NCBI GenBank assembly: GCA_036802685.1
Contig: DAIRVS010000127.1
Span: forward strand, 1-12,805
Direction: 5' to 3'
Source: HGW-17 sp938004375
Lineage (GTDB): Bacteria > Myxococcota_A > Polyangia > HGW-17
Length of the DNA stretch: 12,805 bases
Shown here: piece by piece, positions 8,101 through 12,805 of the stretch
Position numbering within the stretch: the first letter of the stretch is position 1
Layout: each line of letters opens with the position of its first letter
The notes under the pieces: generated by a model
Told to the model about the DNA's origin: nothing
What the model saw: only the letters and a program-made list of their open reading frames with translations
Database searches by the model: none
Program-made: the position numbers and the translations under genes

Positions 8101-9475
8101 GGGCGAGCTCGCGGTAGACGGCGAAGTCGCGGCGGATCTTGTGGGCGTCGCGCAAGAGCTCGCTCTCGTCGTACTCCCCCGTGTAGGGGATGCCGCGCAC
8201 CACGAGGAACGTGCTCGCGTCCTCGCGGCGGTTCCGGTAGCGGTTCTGCTTGTCCTTGAGCAGGATGTTCTGGATCATCGCGCCGAACTGGTCGATGAGC
8301 TGGTTCACCCGTTCGGCGCCAAGCCGGGCGGCGGCGGCCTCGACGTTGAACACGCGGATCACCATGCTCACCAGGCTCTTGCTCTCCTTGAACTTCACCA
8401 CCAGCGTGTGGGTGTCCAGGGTGAGGTGGCCCCCGTCCTGGCCGATTCGGCCGGTGTCGGTCTCGAGGGTGCCGGTGAGCTTCCCCTCGCGCGAGGCCAT
8501 GGTGCCGGTGCCCGTGCGCGCCGGCGCCCGCTGCAGGCCGCCCTCGGGGAAGCGCTCGACGATGGCGTCCACGAGCGTGGAGGCGTCCACCAGATCGGGC
8601 AGGCTGTGCAAAAAGCGCGACAGGTCGGTCTGCATCTCCTTGCTGCGCTGGTAGCGGTCCTCCTTGCGGGGTGCGAGCGCCCGGCGCAGGATCTGCTCGA
8701 GCTCGACCGGGATCCGGGCGTTGAGCAGCGAGGGAGGCGTGATCTCGGCCCGCCGCGCGGCCTCGAGGGCCTTGTGCCCCTTGAAGGCGGCGTAGGGGTG
8801 GGTGCCCGAGACCATCTCGTACAGGATCAGGCCCACCGCGAAGATGTCCGAGCGGCCGTCGACGGGGTCGGTGCGGGCCTGCTCGGGCGACATGTAGTGG
8901 AGCTTGCCGCGCAGGATGCCCTCTTCTTCGTAGCGGCCCAGCGCCTTGGCGATGCCGAAGTCGGTCACCTTCACGGCGCCCTCGCGGGACAGCAGGATGT
9001 TCTGCGGGCTCATGTCGCGGTGGACCAGCTCGAGGGGCCGTCCGTCCGGGCCGGTGAGCCGGTGGGCGTAGTCCAGGCCGCGCAGGACCTCGGCGATGAT
9101 GTAGGCCGCGAGGCCCAGGGGGAGCGGCTTCTCGAGCTCGGTGCTCTTGCGGATCAGTTTCATCAGGTCGACGCCGTCGACGAACTCCATGACCATGTAC
9201 AAGCAGCCGTTGGCGTCGGTCTCCTGGGGGCTGGCCTGGCCGTACTCGAACACCTGCACCACGTTTGGGTGGTTCAACTCCATCGAGAGCTCGGCCTCGT
9301 AGCGGAAGGTGTCGCGGAAGTGGGCGTTGGCCGAGAGCGCCTGCAGGATGCGCTTGAGGGCCACGGTTTTTCGCAGGCCGTTGTAGTTGGCCTCGGCGAG
9401 GTAGACATCGGCCATGCCGCCCTGGCCGATCTTTTCCAGCAGAGAGAACTTCCCGATTTTCTGTACTGCTTCCAA
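5183..9475 (-). CDS. Ser/Thr protein kinase fused to a degenerate cyclase-like domain, a STAND/AAA ATPase and TPRs (PknK-like)
   Basis: 1430 aa from a TTG start at 9475; GGGAG (9482-9486) lies 6 nt upstream and no better in-frame start is seen. The kinase domain spans about 8-290: Gly loop GQGGMADVYL (17-26), K41, alphaC E60, HRD with D154 and N159, DFG at 172-174, SPE at 196-198. All catalytic residues are present, but the activation segment between DFG and SPE has no Ser/Thr. Residues about 365-525 follow the layout of a class III adenylate cyclase up to its PGEIIVS motif (501-507), yet lack the first metal Asp (N377 in its place) and the NxxxR motif. The ATPase has Walker A GEMGVGKS (582-589) and Walker B LAVFEDMQWAD (705-715), the AAA_16/STAND style. 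TPR-like helices fill about 950-1390. No membrane segment, so a cytosolic sensor-scaffold that phosphorylates partners is inferred. Inputs and targets are unknown. Confidence 0.92.
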   Translation of the reverse strand: MEAVQKIGKFSLLEKIGQGGMADVYLAEANYNGLRKTVALKRILQALSANAHFRDTFRYEAELSMELNHPNVVQVFEYGQASPQETDANGCLYMVMEFVDGVDLMKLIRKSTELEKPLPLGLAAYIIAEVLRGLDYAHRLTGPDGRPLELVHRDMSPQNILLSREGAVKVTDFGIAKALGRYEEEGILRGKLHYMSPEQARTDPVDGRSDIFAVGLILYEMVSGTHPYAAFKGHKALEAARRAEITPPSLLNARIPVELEQILRRALAPRKEDRYQRSKEMQTDLSRFLHSLPDLVDASTLVDAIVERFPEGGLQRAPARTGTGTMASREGKLTGTLETDTGRIGQDGGHLTLDTHTLVVKFKESKSLVSMVIRVFNVEAAAARLGAERVNQLIDQFGAMIQNILLKDKQNRYRNRREDASTFLVVRGIPYTGEYDESELLRDAHKIRRDFAVYRELAPELELGICAYRLAVELEHDHHVIHWTINQVELQEALRWAKMIPGEIIVSPYIYAAAKYNWEMEPVGADPENPVHRLLRQKDRDERLQTRVGSALIGRGFELDRLRDLFHHVRESSRPDHLVVLGEMGVGKSALLQEFIRTSKVRLELIRAESRPYLQYAPFAFIMDFVRDFARLNVEAKGEDSLLKLYTALTHVVPDEENREAILKAFRPILDSRADEADAHPNLGILVTRALEILVASVAMKRPVLAVFEDMQWADEQSKRILQELRERNRIRGPVMFVFTGRERTDIPAYFLATRPIVLQAMDEETSRKFVSSRFLAPEQVRPLIEAVIAKGEGNPFYLNEMIASLVDTGQCRLEGPERKLALNRALPSELDVKLFPTLEGILSARLDALSPGLRRILRIAAVLGRKFSKKSLDAACGEDTAEALDAFVKKQLLRPPDTDGRHSFVQSMMRDYAYSSLPQEERAAAHRVQAESMIASDGYKPAIDDVMIARHLELSGQPEKAAEFYLAAAHHARKLGSNSNSEAIRHYEKVLELVPEQKDMIFHAHRDRETILRSQGRREEQVTEIREMQRLAAEEKNAEWLAEALCRELAYLQETGDSQKVSDLFPRAFEAAQVVDNPSYQVDALRILARAKVEMGELDRALELLHNALMLLDEHPQIERIRADVMHVMGNALFYRGRAEEAMTAYEEALQLYRKYQRHTQESTILMNLGFLSAMRGYYEKALEYYKASYDIDREKGDRVYTGMKLANLAQAHIDLGNYEQARQLVKQARKLCEQTRDKSALADAYFTSALLRLRLDRPDDSLRYIEEGLRLAREADSRLDEIRGLLLWAECQLENPNGSAHEAAAKAMEAARLAQEAETPAEMVHAFSLQARALLKVGNAEEAIGRSAHAVAFTVVQPVPGVEVVYYVHGKIMQTLGRTGWARMFLSRARDEIMRKANLLSQDKVREVYLSVYPARDILRDYLRFIQN

Positions 9476-9481
9476 GGTACG

Positions 9482-9486
9482 CTCCC
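9482..9486 (-). promoter_or_regulatory. Shine-Dalgarno sequence selecting the TTG start of the kinase
   Basis: GGGAG reads on the minus strand 6 nt before TTG at 9475-9473. The Gly-rich loop begins at residue 17, so an ATG further inside (M21) would delete essential kinase sequence. This supports the TTG start. Confidence 0.6.
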
Positions 9487-9491
9487 GGGCC

Positions 9492-9512
9492 CGAACCGGT
9501 CCGGCCGGTTCG
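9492..9512. repeat. Perfect inverted repeat upstream of the kinase start
   Basis: CGAACCGG and CCGGTTCG form an 8-bp perfect inverted repeat around a 5-nt centre, 16 nt upstream of the TTG codon. It may be a 5' UTR hairpin next to the ribosome site or an operator in the kinase/lipoprotein divergent gap. There is no T-tract in either direction, so a terminator is unlikely. Confidence 0.55.
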
Positions 9513-9625
9513 CGAGTCTTTCGATCGGATCATTTAACCCGAAACGCCGCCCGAGGTACACGGAAAAATCCAGCTTGCGCGATTTCGGACGGTCGGACGT
9601 GATCCAACGCGCTTTCGGGCGGAAG

Positions 9626-9648
9626 ATTCCCGTTGCCTCGGCGGGAAT
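9626..9648. repeat. Inverted repeat upstream of the small lipoprotein gene
   Basis: ATTCCCG (9626-9632) and CGGGAAT (9642-9648) are a perfect 7-bp inverted repeat with a 9-nt spacer, ending 32 nt before the ATG at 9681. It could be an operator or a leader hairpin. I could not assign -35/-10 elements in this 205-bp divergent region with confidence. Confidence 0.4.
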
Positions 9649-9680
9649 TCTATGAAAAAGTGCGCGGCGGAAGAGGTGGC

Positions 9681-10064
9681 ATGTTTCGAGCACAAATATT
9701 TTATCTCCTGTTGGTGTTCGGCGTCGGTGCGGGCTTGGCCGCCTGCTCCAATCCCTGCGAGGAGGCCGTGAACAAGACCATCTCGTGCGCCCAGGGCGAA
9801 GGACTGAAGGCCTCGCTGAGGGCCGAGCGCGACCTGGCGGAGTCCATCTGCCGGCCCCACGCGGATCGGGTGAAGGAGTGCCTCAAGCTCGGCGACTGCA
9901 CCGATTTCCACCGTTGCATGAAAAAAGCCGTGGTCTTCCGTGAGAACGCCCCCACCCGGCAATCCCTACCGGGCGGCGCCCAGGAAGGCGGCGGGATGGA
10001 AGCCGGCGCCCAGGAGGGCGGGGGCGAGGCTCCGCAGCCGGACATGCCGGCGATCCCTGACTGA
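9681..10064 (+). CDS. Small Cys-rich lipoprotein with twin CX9C spacing
   Basis: 127 aa from ATG at 9681. An in-frame ATG at 9633 would put 16 polar residues before the signal peptide, while AAGAGG/AGGTGG lies just before 9681. Residues 1-22 form a lipoprotein signal (MFRAQIFY... with lipobox LAAC, lipidated C22). The mature part has six cysteines: C26-x9-C36, C57-x9-C67, C73, C79. The span 26-80 looks helical, so two CX9C helices joined by disulfides are plausible. The tail (about 95-127) is Gly/Glu/Pro-rich, with GAQEGGG occurring twice (99-105, 109-115), and is probably disordered. It is divergent from the kinase and convergent with the next gene (15 bp between stops). I do not recognise the family. 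Envelope location is well supported; function is unknown. Confidence 0.8.
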   Translation: MFRAQIFYLLLVFGVGAGLAACSNPCEEAVNKTISCAQGEGLKASLRAERDLAESICRPHADRVKECLKLGDCTDFHRCMKKAVVFRENAPTRQSLPGGAQEGGGMEAGAQEGGGEAPQPDMPAIPD

Positions 10065-10079
10065 ATTGTAATTAAAGGG

Positions 10080-10928
10080 TTACTGAACGTAGGGGTAGCA
10101 GCAGCCGACCGCGCAATAGTAGGTCTCCGGGCACTCGGTGGACAGCAGACACTCCTGCACGCCCTCGCCGCAGGCGGCTTGGGTGCAGTGGTCGGGCAGG
10201 TCCTCCTCGGTCATGCCGGGGCACAGTTCGCAGTCGTCGGGGTTGCAGGGGTTGGCGCAGCCCTCGTTCAGCGTGCACGGGGGGCACAGTTCGGGATTTT
10301 CGAACTGATCCAGGGTGCAGGTGGGGAAGTTCATGGGCGTCCCGATGAAGATGTCGTGGCAGGCGCCGCCGGAGCAGACCGTGCAGCAGCCGAAGCAGTC
10401 GCAGCCGGGCACGACGTACTGCAGGCAGTTGTCGATGCAGTTCTGGCTCAGGTCTCCCACGCACTCCTCGGAGACGTAGTGCTGCTGCAGCTCGACCGGA
10501 CACTCGTTGAGCATGCAACAAATATGAACCCGACAGCCGTCGTCGCCGCCACCGGAGTTGCCGTCGAACCAGCAGTCGAGCCAGTCGGTGTTGGTGCCGT
10601 CGCCGGGGATCTCGGTGGTGAACTCGCCTTCGGTGCGGTCGTCGGGGGAGACGCAGGTTGGGTCGAAGCCGTCCACGAGGCCGTTGCCGTCGTTGTCGAT
10701 GCAGTCCGAGCACTCGGTCAGGCCGGGCACGCACTCGGGGTCGATCACGTCCTCGTCCACGTCGCCGTCCACGCCGCCGTCCTGGTTGTTTGTGTTGTTG
10801 ACGTTGTTGATATTATTAGTGTTGTTGATGTTGTTTACGTTATTGGCGTTGTTGCCGTTGGTCGAGTCGTCCTTGCAGGACGCCAGTACGAAAACGGACA
10901 TAATGCAGATAATAAAGGAAATTCGCAT
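10080..10928 (-). CDS. Cys-rich lipoprotein with Asn-triplet linker, family not recognised
   Basis: 282 aa from ATG at 10928, chosen over an ATG 8 codons upstream because GGAGG (10935-10939) lies 6 nt before it and the signal peptide starts there. Lipobox LASC gives lipidated C18, followed by Lys at +2. Residues 26-48 are seven NNX triplets (X = A, V, I or T) plus NN, then an Asp/Gly stretch (50-64). The mature region has 32 cysteines, including the cluster CDCFGCCTVC (176-185) and a CC at 137-138. DNDGNGLVD (78-86) fits a DxDxNGxxD calcium-loop pattern like thrombospondin-3/EF-hand repeats. No enzyme motif is visible. The signal peptide and Asn linker resemble those of the large lipoprotein at 2524-5061. 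A disulfide-stabilised surface protein is inferred; its role is unknown. A candidate promoter lies just upstream. Confidence 0.85.
   Translation of the reverse strand: MRISFIICIMSVFVLASCKDDSTNGNNANNVNNINNTNNINNVNNTNNQDGGVDGDVDEDVIDPECVPGLTECSDCIDNDGNGLVDGFDPTCVSPDDRTEGEFTTEIPGDGTNTDWLDCWFDGNSGGGDDGCRVHICCMLNECPVELQQHYVSEECVGDLSQNCIDNCLQYVVPGCDCFGCCTVCSGGACHDIFIGTPMNFPTCTLDQFENPELCPPCTLNEGCANPCNPDDCELCPGMTEEDLPDHCTQAACGEGVQECLLSTECPETYYCAVGCCYPYVQ
10785..10853 (-). repeat. NNX triplet repeat encoding the Asn-rich lipoprotein linker
   Basis: Seven 9-nt units encoding Asn-Asn-(Ala/Val/Ile/Thr) plus a final Asn pair; on the plus strand it reads as gttgttgac-like units. Synonymous differences (gttgtt, attatt, gttatt) show it is not a recent pure microsatellite. 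The local base composition is far more AT-rich than the surroundings. Confidence 0.85.
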
Positions 10929-10934
10929 GAGGTT

Positions 10935-10939
10935 CCTCC
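10935..10939 (-). promoter_or_regulatory. Shine-Dalgarno deciding the start of the 282-aa lipoprotein
   Basis: GGAGG on the minus strand, 6 nt before ATG 10928-10926. It favours the start that gives MRISFIICIM at the N-terminus. Confidence 0.65.
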
Positions 10940-10955
10940 CTTCAGCGGACATTCC

Positions 10956-10983
10956 ACGATAGCATCATTCATAGAATTATCAA
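10956..10983 (-). promoter_or_regulatory. Candidate sigma70-type promoter for the 282-aa lipoprotein
   Basis: On the minus strand, TTGATA (10983-10978) matches the -35 consensus at 5 of 6. After 16 nt comes TATCGT (10961-10956), 4 of 6 for the -10, preceded by TG at the extended -10 position. The predicted start near 10949 gives a leader of about 20 nt carrying the GGAGG site. The 70-bp gap is AT-rich relative to the region. Judged by eye only. Confidence 0.45.
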
Positions 10984-10998
10984 CGATTGATTTGATGT

Positions 10999-12096
10999 TT
11001 ATAGGAGGTAGCGTTCTTCCTGATGGAACACGAGCCCCAGACGGGCGAGGTGGAGCAGGGCGTGGTCCTCGCGCAGGCAGCCCTCGGGAGGGTAGACGCC
11101 CGGCTCCGAGATGCCGCCCTCCATCAGTTCCACGGCGGCCACCGTGACCGGCAGGGCGCAGAGCCGCGCCAGGGAGTCCACGGCCGAGACCGACACCGAA
11201 AGGGGGGTGCCCTTCTTCCAGCCGGTGACCTTCACGCGCAGGGCCAGGTTCTTGCGGTGCTGCCGGGCGAAGCCCAGGTGATAGAGCTGGTGCAGGCCGT
11301 TGGCGATCCGCTGGCGGGGGACCTCGTCCCGGGCGACGCCCGAGGAGGCGGTCATCCACAGGATGCGCTCCACCCAGGCGGGTAAGAGCGCGCCCTTGAC
11401 CCAGACCTCCTCCACGTCCAGGTAGTCCGGGAGGGTGAACACCTCGGGGTGTCCCATCTGCCGGACGCGCTGGCGGCCGATGGGATGGGGGAAGTTGTCG
11501 TGCTCGGGCTCTGAGAAGGGTTTCACCCGGGTGTGCACCCGGTTGCGGTAGACGGGGACGTCCTCGGTGGCCAGGCTCATGAGATGGTCCATCTGGGCGC
11601 GGCCGGCCTGGCCGTCGAGGAGGGCCACGAGGTGGATGTGGACGCTGGTGCAGCGGTCCATGCCGGCCGCTGCACGTAAGGCGAACAGGTTGGTCAGGCC
11701 CGGGGAGGCGCCCACGCCGGTCACGTAGGTCAGCCCGCGGGCCCGGGCGACCGCGTCCAGCGCGAGGATGCCCGAGGAGGCGACCGCGTCGTTGCACAGG
11801 TCCAGGCCGTGGCAGCCGTTCTCGAGGATGGCCCGGGCCACCGCGACGCCGTGGCGGTAGAACGGCCCGATGCAGGAGATGGCCAGACGGCAGTCGGCCA
11901 GCGCGGCCGTCAGCGAGGCCGGCCGGTCCACGTCGATGGGCACGACCGTGACCCGCGCGGCGTGCTCGCCGAACACCGCTGCCGCGTCGCCCTGGCGCAG
12001 ATCGGCCACGACCACGTGCACGTCGGTCTGGGTGAGCAGGGATTCCACGATGGCCTGTCCGGTGACGCCGAACCCGCCGAGGACGCAGATCTTCAT
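10999..12096 (-). CDS. Saccharopine dehydrogenase-like NAD(P)-binding oxidoreductase
   Basis: 365 aa from ATG at 12096; AGGTG lies about 5 nt upstream, and the Rossmann beta-strand begins at residue 2, which supports this start. The dinucleotide loop is LGGFGVTG (G8, G10, G13). CIGPFYRHG (75-83), GLDLCND (97-103) and GVGASPGLTN (127-136) match the characteristic segments of the saccharopine dehydrogenase NADP-binding family. The C-terminal part contains HPEVFTLPDYL (216-226) and ends with EGGISEPGVYPPEG (326-339), the typical closing motif. Members include true lysine-pathway enzymes and many of unknown substrate. No lysine-biosynthesis gene is nearby, so the substrate is not assigned. It lies 70 bp upstream of the 282-aa lipoprotein gene, which has its own candidate promoter. 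Confidence 0.82.
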   Translation of the reverse strand: MKICVLGGFGVTGQAIVESLLTQTDVHVVVADLRQGDAAAVFGEHAARVTVVPIDVDRPASLTAALADCRLAISCIGPFYRHGVAVARAILENGCHGLDLCNDAVASSGILALDAVARARGLTYVTGVGASPGLTNLFALRAAAGMDRCTSVHIHLVALLDGQAGRAQMDHLMSLATEDVPVYRNRVHTRVKPFSEPEHDNFPHPIGRQRVRQMGHPEVFTLPDYLDVEEVWVKGALLPAWVERILWMTASSGVARDEVPRQRIANGLHQLYHLGFARQHRKNLALRVKVTGWKKGTPLSVSVSAVDSLARLCALPVTVAAVELMEGGISEPGVYPPEGCLREDHALLHLARLGLVFHQEERYLL

Positions 12097-12106
12097 TCCT
12101 TCACCT

Positions 12107-12132
12107 GAAAAGCCTGATAATCAAGGCTTTTC
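12107..12132. repeat. Perfect 9-bp inverted repeat in the leader of the oxidoreductase gene
   Basis: GAAAAGCCT (12107-12115) and AGGCTTTTC (12124-12132) flank an 8-nt centre. With A-tract and T-tract in the arms it has the look of a small bidirectional terminator. It lies 10 nt upstream of the ATG at 12096 and just after a predicted transcription start, so attenuation or repressor binding is possible. Function unproven. Confidence 0.5.
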
Positions 12133-12141
12133 CCCACCCCA

Positions 12142-12170
12142 GTTGTACACGTTGACCCAGATTGACTCAA
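12142..12170 (-). promoter_or_regulatory. Candidate promoter of the oxidoreductase gene
   Basis: On the minus strand, TTGAGT (12170-12165, 4 of 6 to the -35) is followed after 17 nt by TACAAC (12147-12142, 4 of 6 to the -10). The transcript would begin near 12135, directly before the 9-bp inverted repeat. Weak consensus match, judged by eye. Confidence 0.35.
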
Positions 12171-12211
12171 GTATTAATTGATGGGGATCTTTCGGGCTCA
12201 GGGCGCAGATC

Positions 12212-12234
12212 AAAACGCTCGACAGTGCCGAGCG
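12212..12234 (-). terminator. Candidate intrinsic terminator downstream of the recombinase remnant
   Basis: On the minus strand CGCTCG (12234-12229) pairs with CGAGCG (12221-12216) around a 7-nt loop and is followed by TTTT. The stem is GC-rich, but the T-run has only four bases. It lies about 110 nt past the recombinase stop. Confidence 0.4.
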
Positions 12235-12242
12235 ATTCTTCG

Positions 12243-12273
12243 GACAACTCGCCTCGATGGGCAGGGAGTTGTC
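12243..12273. repeat. 8-bp inverted repeat in the intergenic region
   Basis: GACAACTC (12243-12250) and GAGTTGTC (12266-12273) are perfectly complementary with a 15-nt centre. Read on the minus strand, CCT and AGG inside the centre can add 3 pairs past a one-base bulge. It could be an RNA hairpin or a protein-binding or attachment site. Confidence 0.45.
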
Positions 12274-12297
12274 GATGCAAGCTCGCAAATTCCGATT

Positions 12298-12316
12298 CGG
12301 CCAGCAATGCTGGCCG
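12298..12316. repeat. 19-bp near-perfect palindrome next to the recombinase remnant
   Basis: CGGCCAGCA and TGCTGGCCG are perfect 9-bp arms around one central A, followed on the plus strand by TTTT. It starts 27 bp from the recombinase stop codon. No plus-strand gene is upstream, so it may be a DNA-level site (protein binding or recombination) rather than a terminator. Confidence 0.5.
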
Positions 12317-12342
12317 TTTTCGAGGGACCCCAATGAGAGACT

Positions 12343-12805
12343 TCACTGGGCCTGCACCTTCTCGGCGAGGATCTCCACGGACGAGACGAGGTGCTCGGTC
12401 TTCAGGCAGGCATAACGGCGGGCCATGTCCAGCGAGGAGTGTCCGAGCAGCTCGGCGATCTTCTCCATGGCCACACCGGACTGCACCAACTGACTGCCCA
12501 GGGTATGGCGGCAGACGTGCGGGCTGCAGCGCTTCTTGAGCCCCAACGCGTTCCTGGCCGCGTACATCGCACACCGGAAGGCGTGCGGCCGGATGCCCTC
12601 GAAGACGAGATGCTTCAGCGGATCGGCGCCGCGGGGCACGGACGGCCAGGTGACGCCTCGGGTCGCCTTCGCGTGATCGGACAGGGCCGTCATCGCCAGC
12701 GTGGAGAGCGGGAGCACGCGGCTATTGCCGCTCTTGGGCGTGGTTTATACCGCCCCGGGGCAGAAGGACACGCCCCGCTCGACGCGCATCTGTTTGTGCG
12801 CGCGG
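12343..12805 (-). pseudogene. Tyrosine recombinase (phage-type integrase), C-terminal part with in-frame TAA; 5' end beyond the window
   Basis: The frame from a possible GTG at 12717 gives 124 aa ending at a TGA (12345-12343). It holds the C-terminal catalytic residues with exact family spacing: HVCR (H67, R70), LGH (H93, 22 residues after R70) and the Tyr nucleophile Y102 (8 residues further). Upstream of the GTG the frame still reads as integrase, TTPKSGNSRVLPLS, the beta2-beta3 hairpin with the catalytic Lys. A TAA at 12747-12745 then breaks it, and a further open stretch continues in the same frame to the right edge. The remaining C-terminal piece lacks the first catalytic Arg box, so it cannot be an active enzyme alone. 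A single base change or a sequencing error would explain the stop. It marks a past mobile-element or phage integration; no cargo genes or attachment site can be assigned inside the window. Confidence 0.75.

Noticed and set aside
5727..9533. 1268-codon minus-strand frame overlapping the kinase in another register
   Set aside because: Arg/Pro-rich low-complexity translation without motifs, typical of an out-of-frame reading of a GC-rich gene.
5363..9655. Two long plus-strand open frames (798 and 627 codons) opposite the kinase gene
   Set aside because: They are antisense shadows of high-GC third positions; the minus frame carries complete kinase, Walker and TPR signatures.
9513..9680. Promoter for the small lipoprotein in the divergent gap
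   Set aside because: TTGCCT and TATGAA occur but 12 nt apart, too close for sigma70; no other pair was convincing.
10062..10082. Terminator between the convergent lipoprotein genes
   Set aside because: The 15-bp gap holds only a GTAA/TTAC 4-bp match, too weak to call.
12121..12333. Minus-strand frame of 70 codons in the intergenic region
   Set aside because: It would start at TTG without a clear ribosome site, overlaps several inverted repeats and has no recognisable domain.
12167..12574. Minus-strand frame of 135 codons overlapping the recombinase end, possibly a frameshifted C-terminal extension
   Set aside because: Its first half is the recombinase read out of frame, and the integrase frame already ends normally after the Tyr motif. 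The tail matches nothing I recognise.

Overview
The window is GC-rich bacterial chromosome from what looks like a member of the Myxococcota/Bradymonadota (old Deltaproteobacteria) group. The evidence is: tandem myxobacterial Cys-rich repeats of the form CGNGxxxxGEQCDDGN; lipoproteins whose lipobox is followed by an Asn-rich linker; and a very large Ser/Thr kinase with the HRDMSPQN catalytic loop and GKxxYMSPEQ activation segment common in that group. No rRNA, tRNA, CRISPR array or complete mobile element is visible. The genus cannot be named from sequence alone.

Layout, left to right. (1) 1-2471, minus: a fused two-domain M16 zinc peptidase that runs off the left edge. (2) 2524-5061, minus, 52 bp upstream of the peptidase: an 845-aa Cys-rich lipoprotein with a duplicated beta-sandwich domain, probably co-transcribed with it. 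(3) 5183-9475, minus: a 1430-aa Ser/Thr kinase with a degenerate class III cyclase-like domain, a STAND-type ATPase and TPRs. It probably ends at an intrinsic terminator just inside its 3' end. (4) 9681-10064, plus, divergent from the kinase: a small Cys-rich lipoprotein. (5) 10080-10928, minus, convergent with it: a second Asn-linker lipoprotein, extremely Cys-rich. (6) 10999-12096, minus: a saccharopine-dehydrogenase-like NAD(P)-binding oxidoreductase. (7) 12097-12342: a 246-bp gene-free stretch with four inverted repeats, the longest intergenic region in the window. (8) 12343-right edge, minus: the C-terminal half of a tyrosine recombinase interrupted by an in-frame TAA, probably a decayed integrase.

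How the parts may fit. Three of the seven gene products with an intact reading frame are predicted lipoproteins with many cysteines, so the neighbourhood is biased to the cell envelope. The kinase/ATPase/TPR protein is a soluble signalling scaffold, and the peptidase has no export signal. No pathway links them directly, and a functional connection is inference from proximity. The most unusual items are the kinase's central cyclase-like domain lacking expected catalytic residues, two orphan Cys-rich lipoproteins (one with twin CX9C spacing), and the structured region beside the broken recombinase. I see no clear defence, secretion or biosynthetic system.
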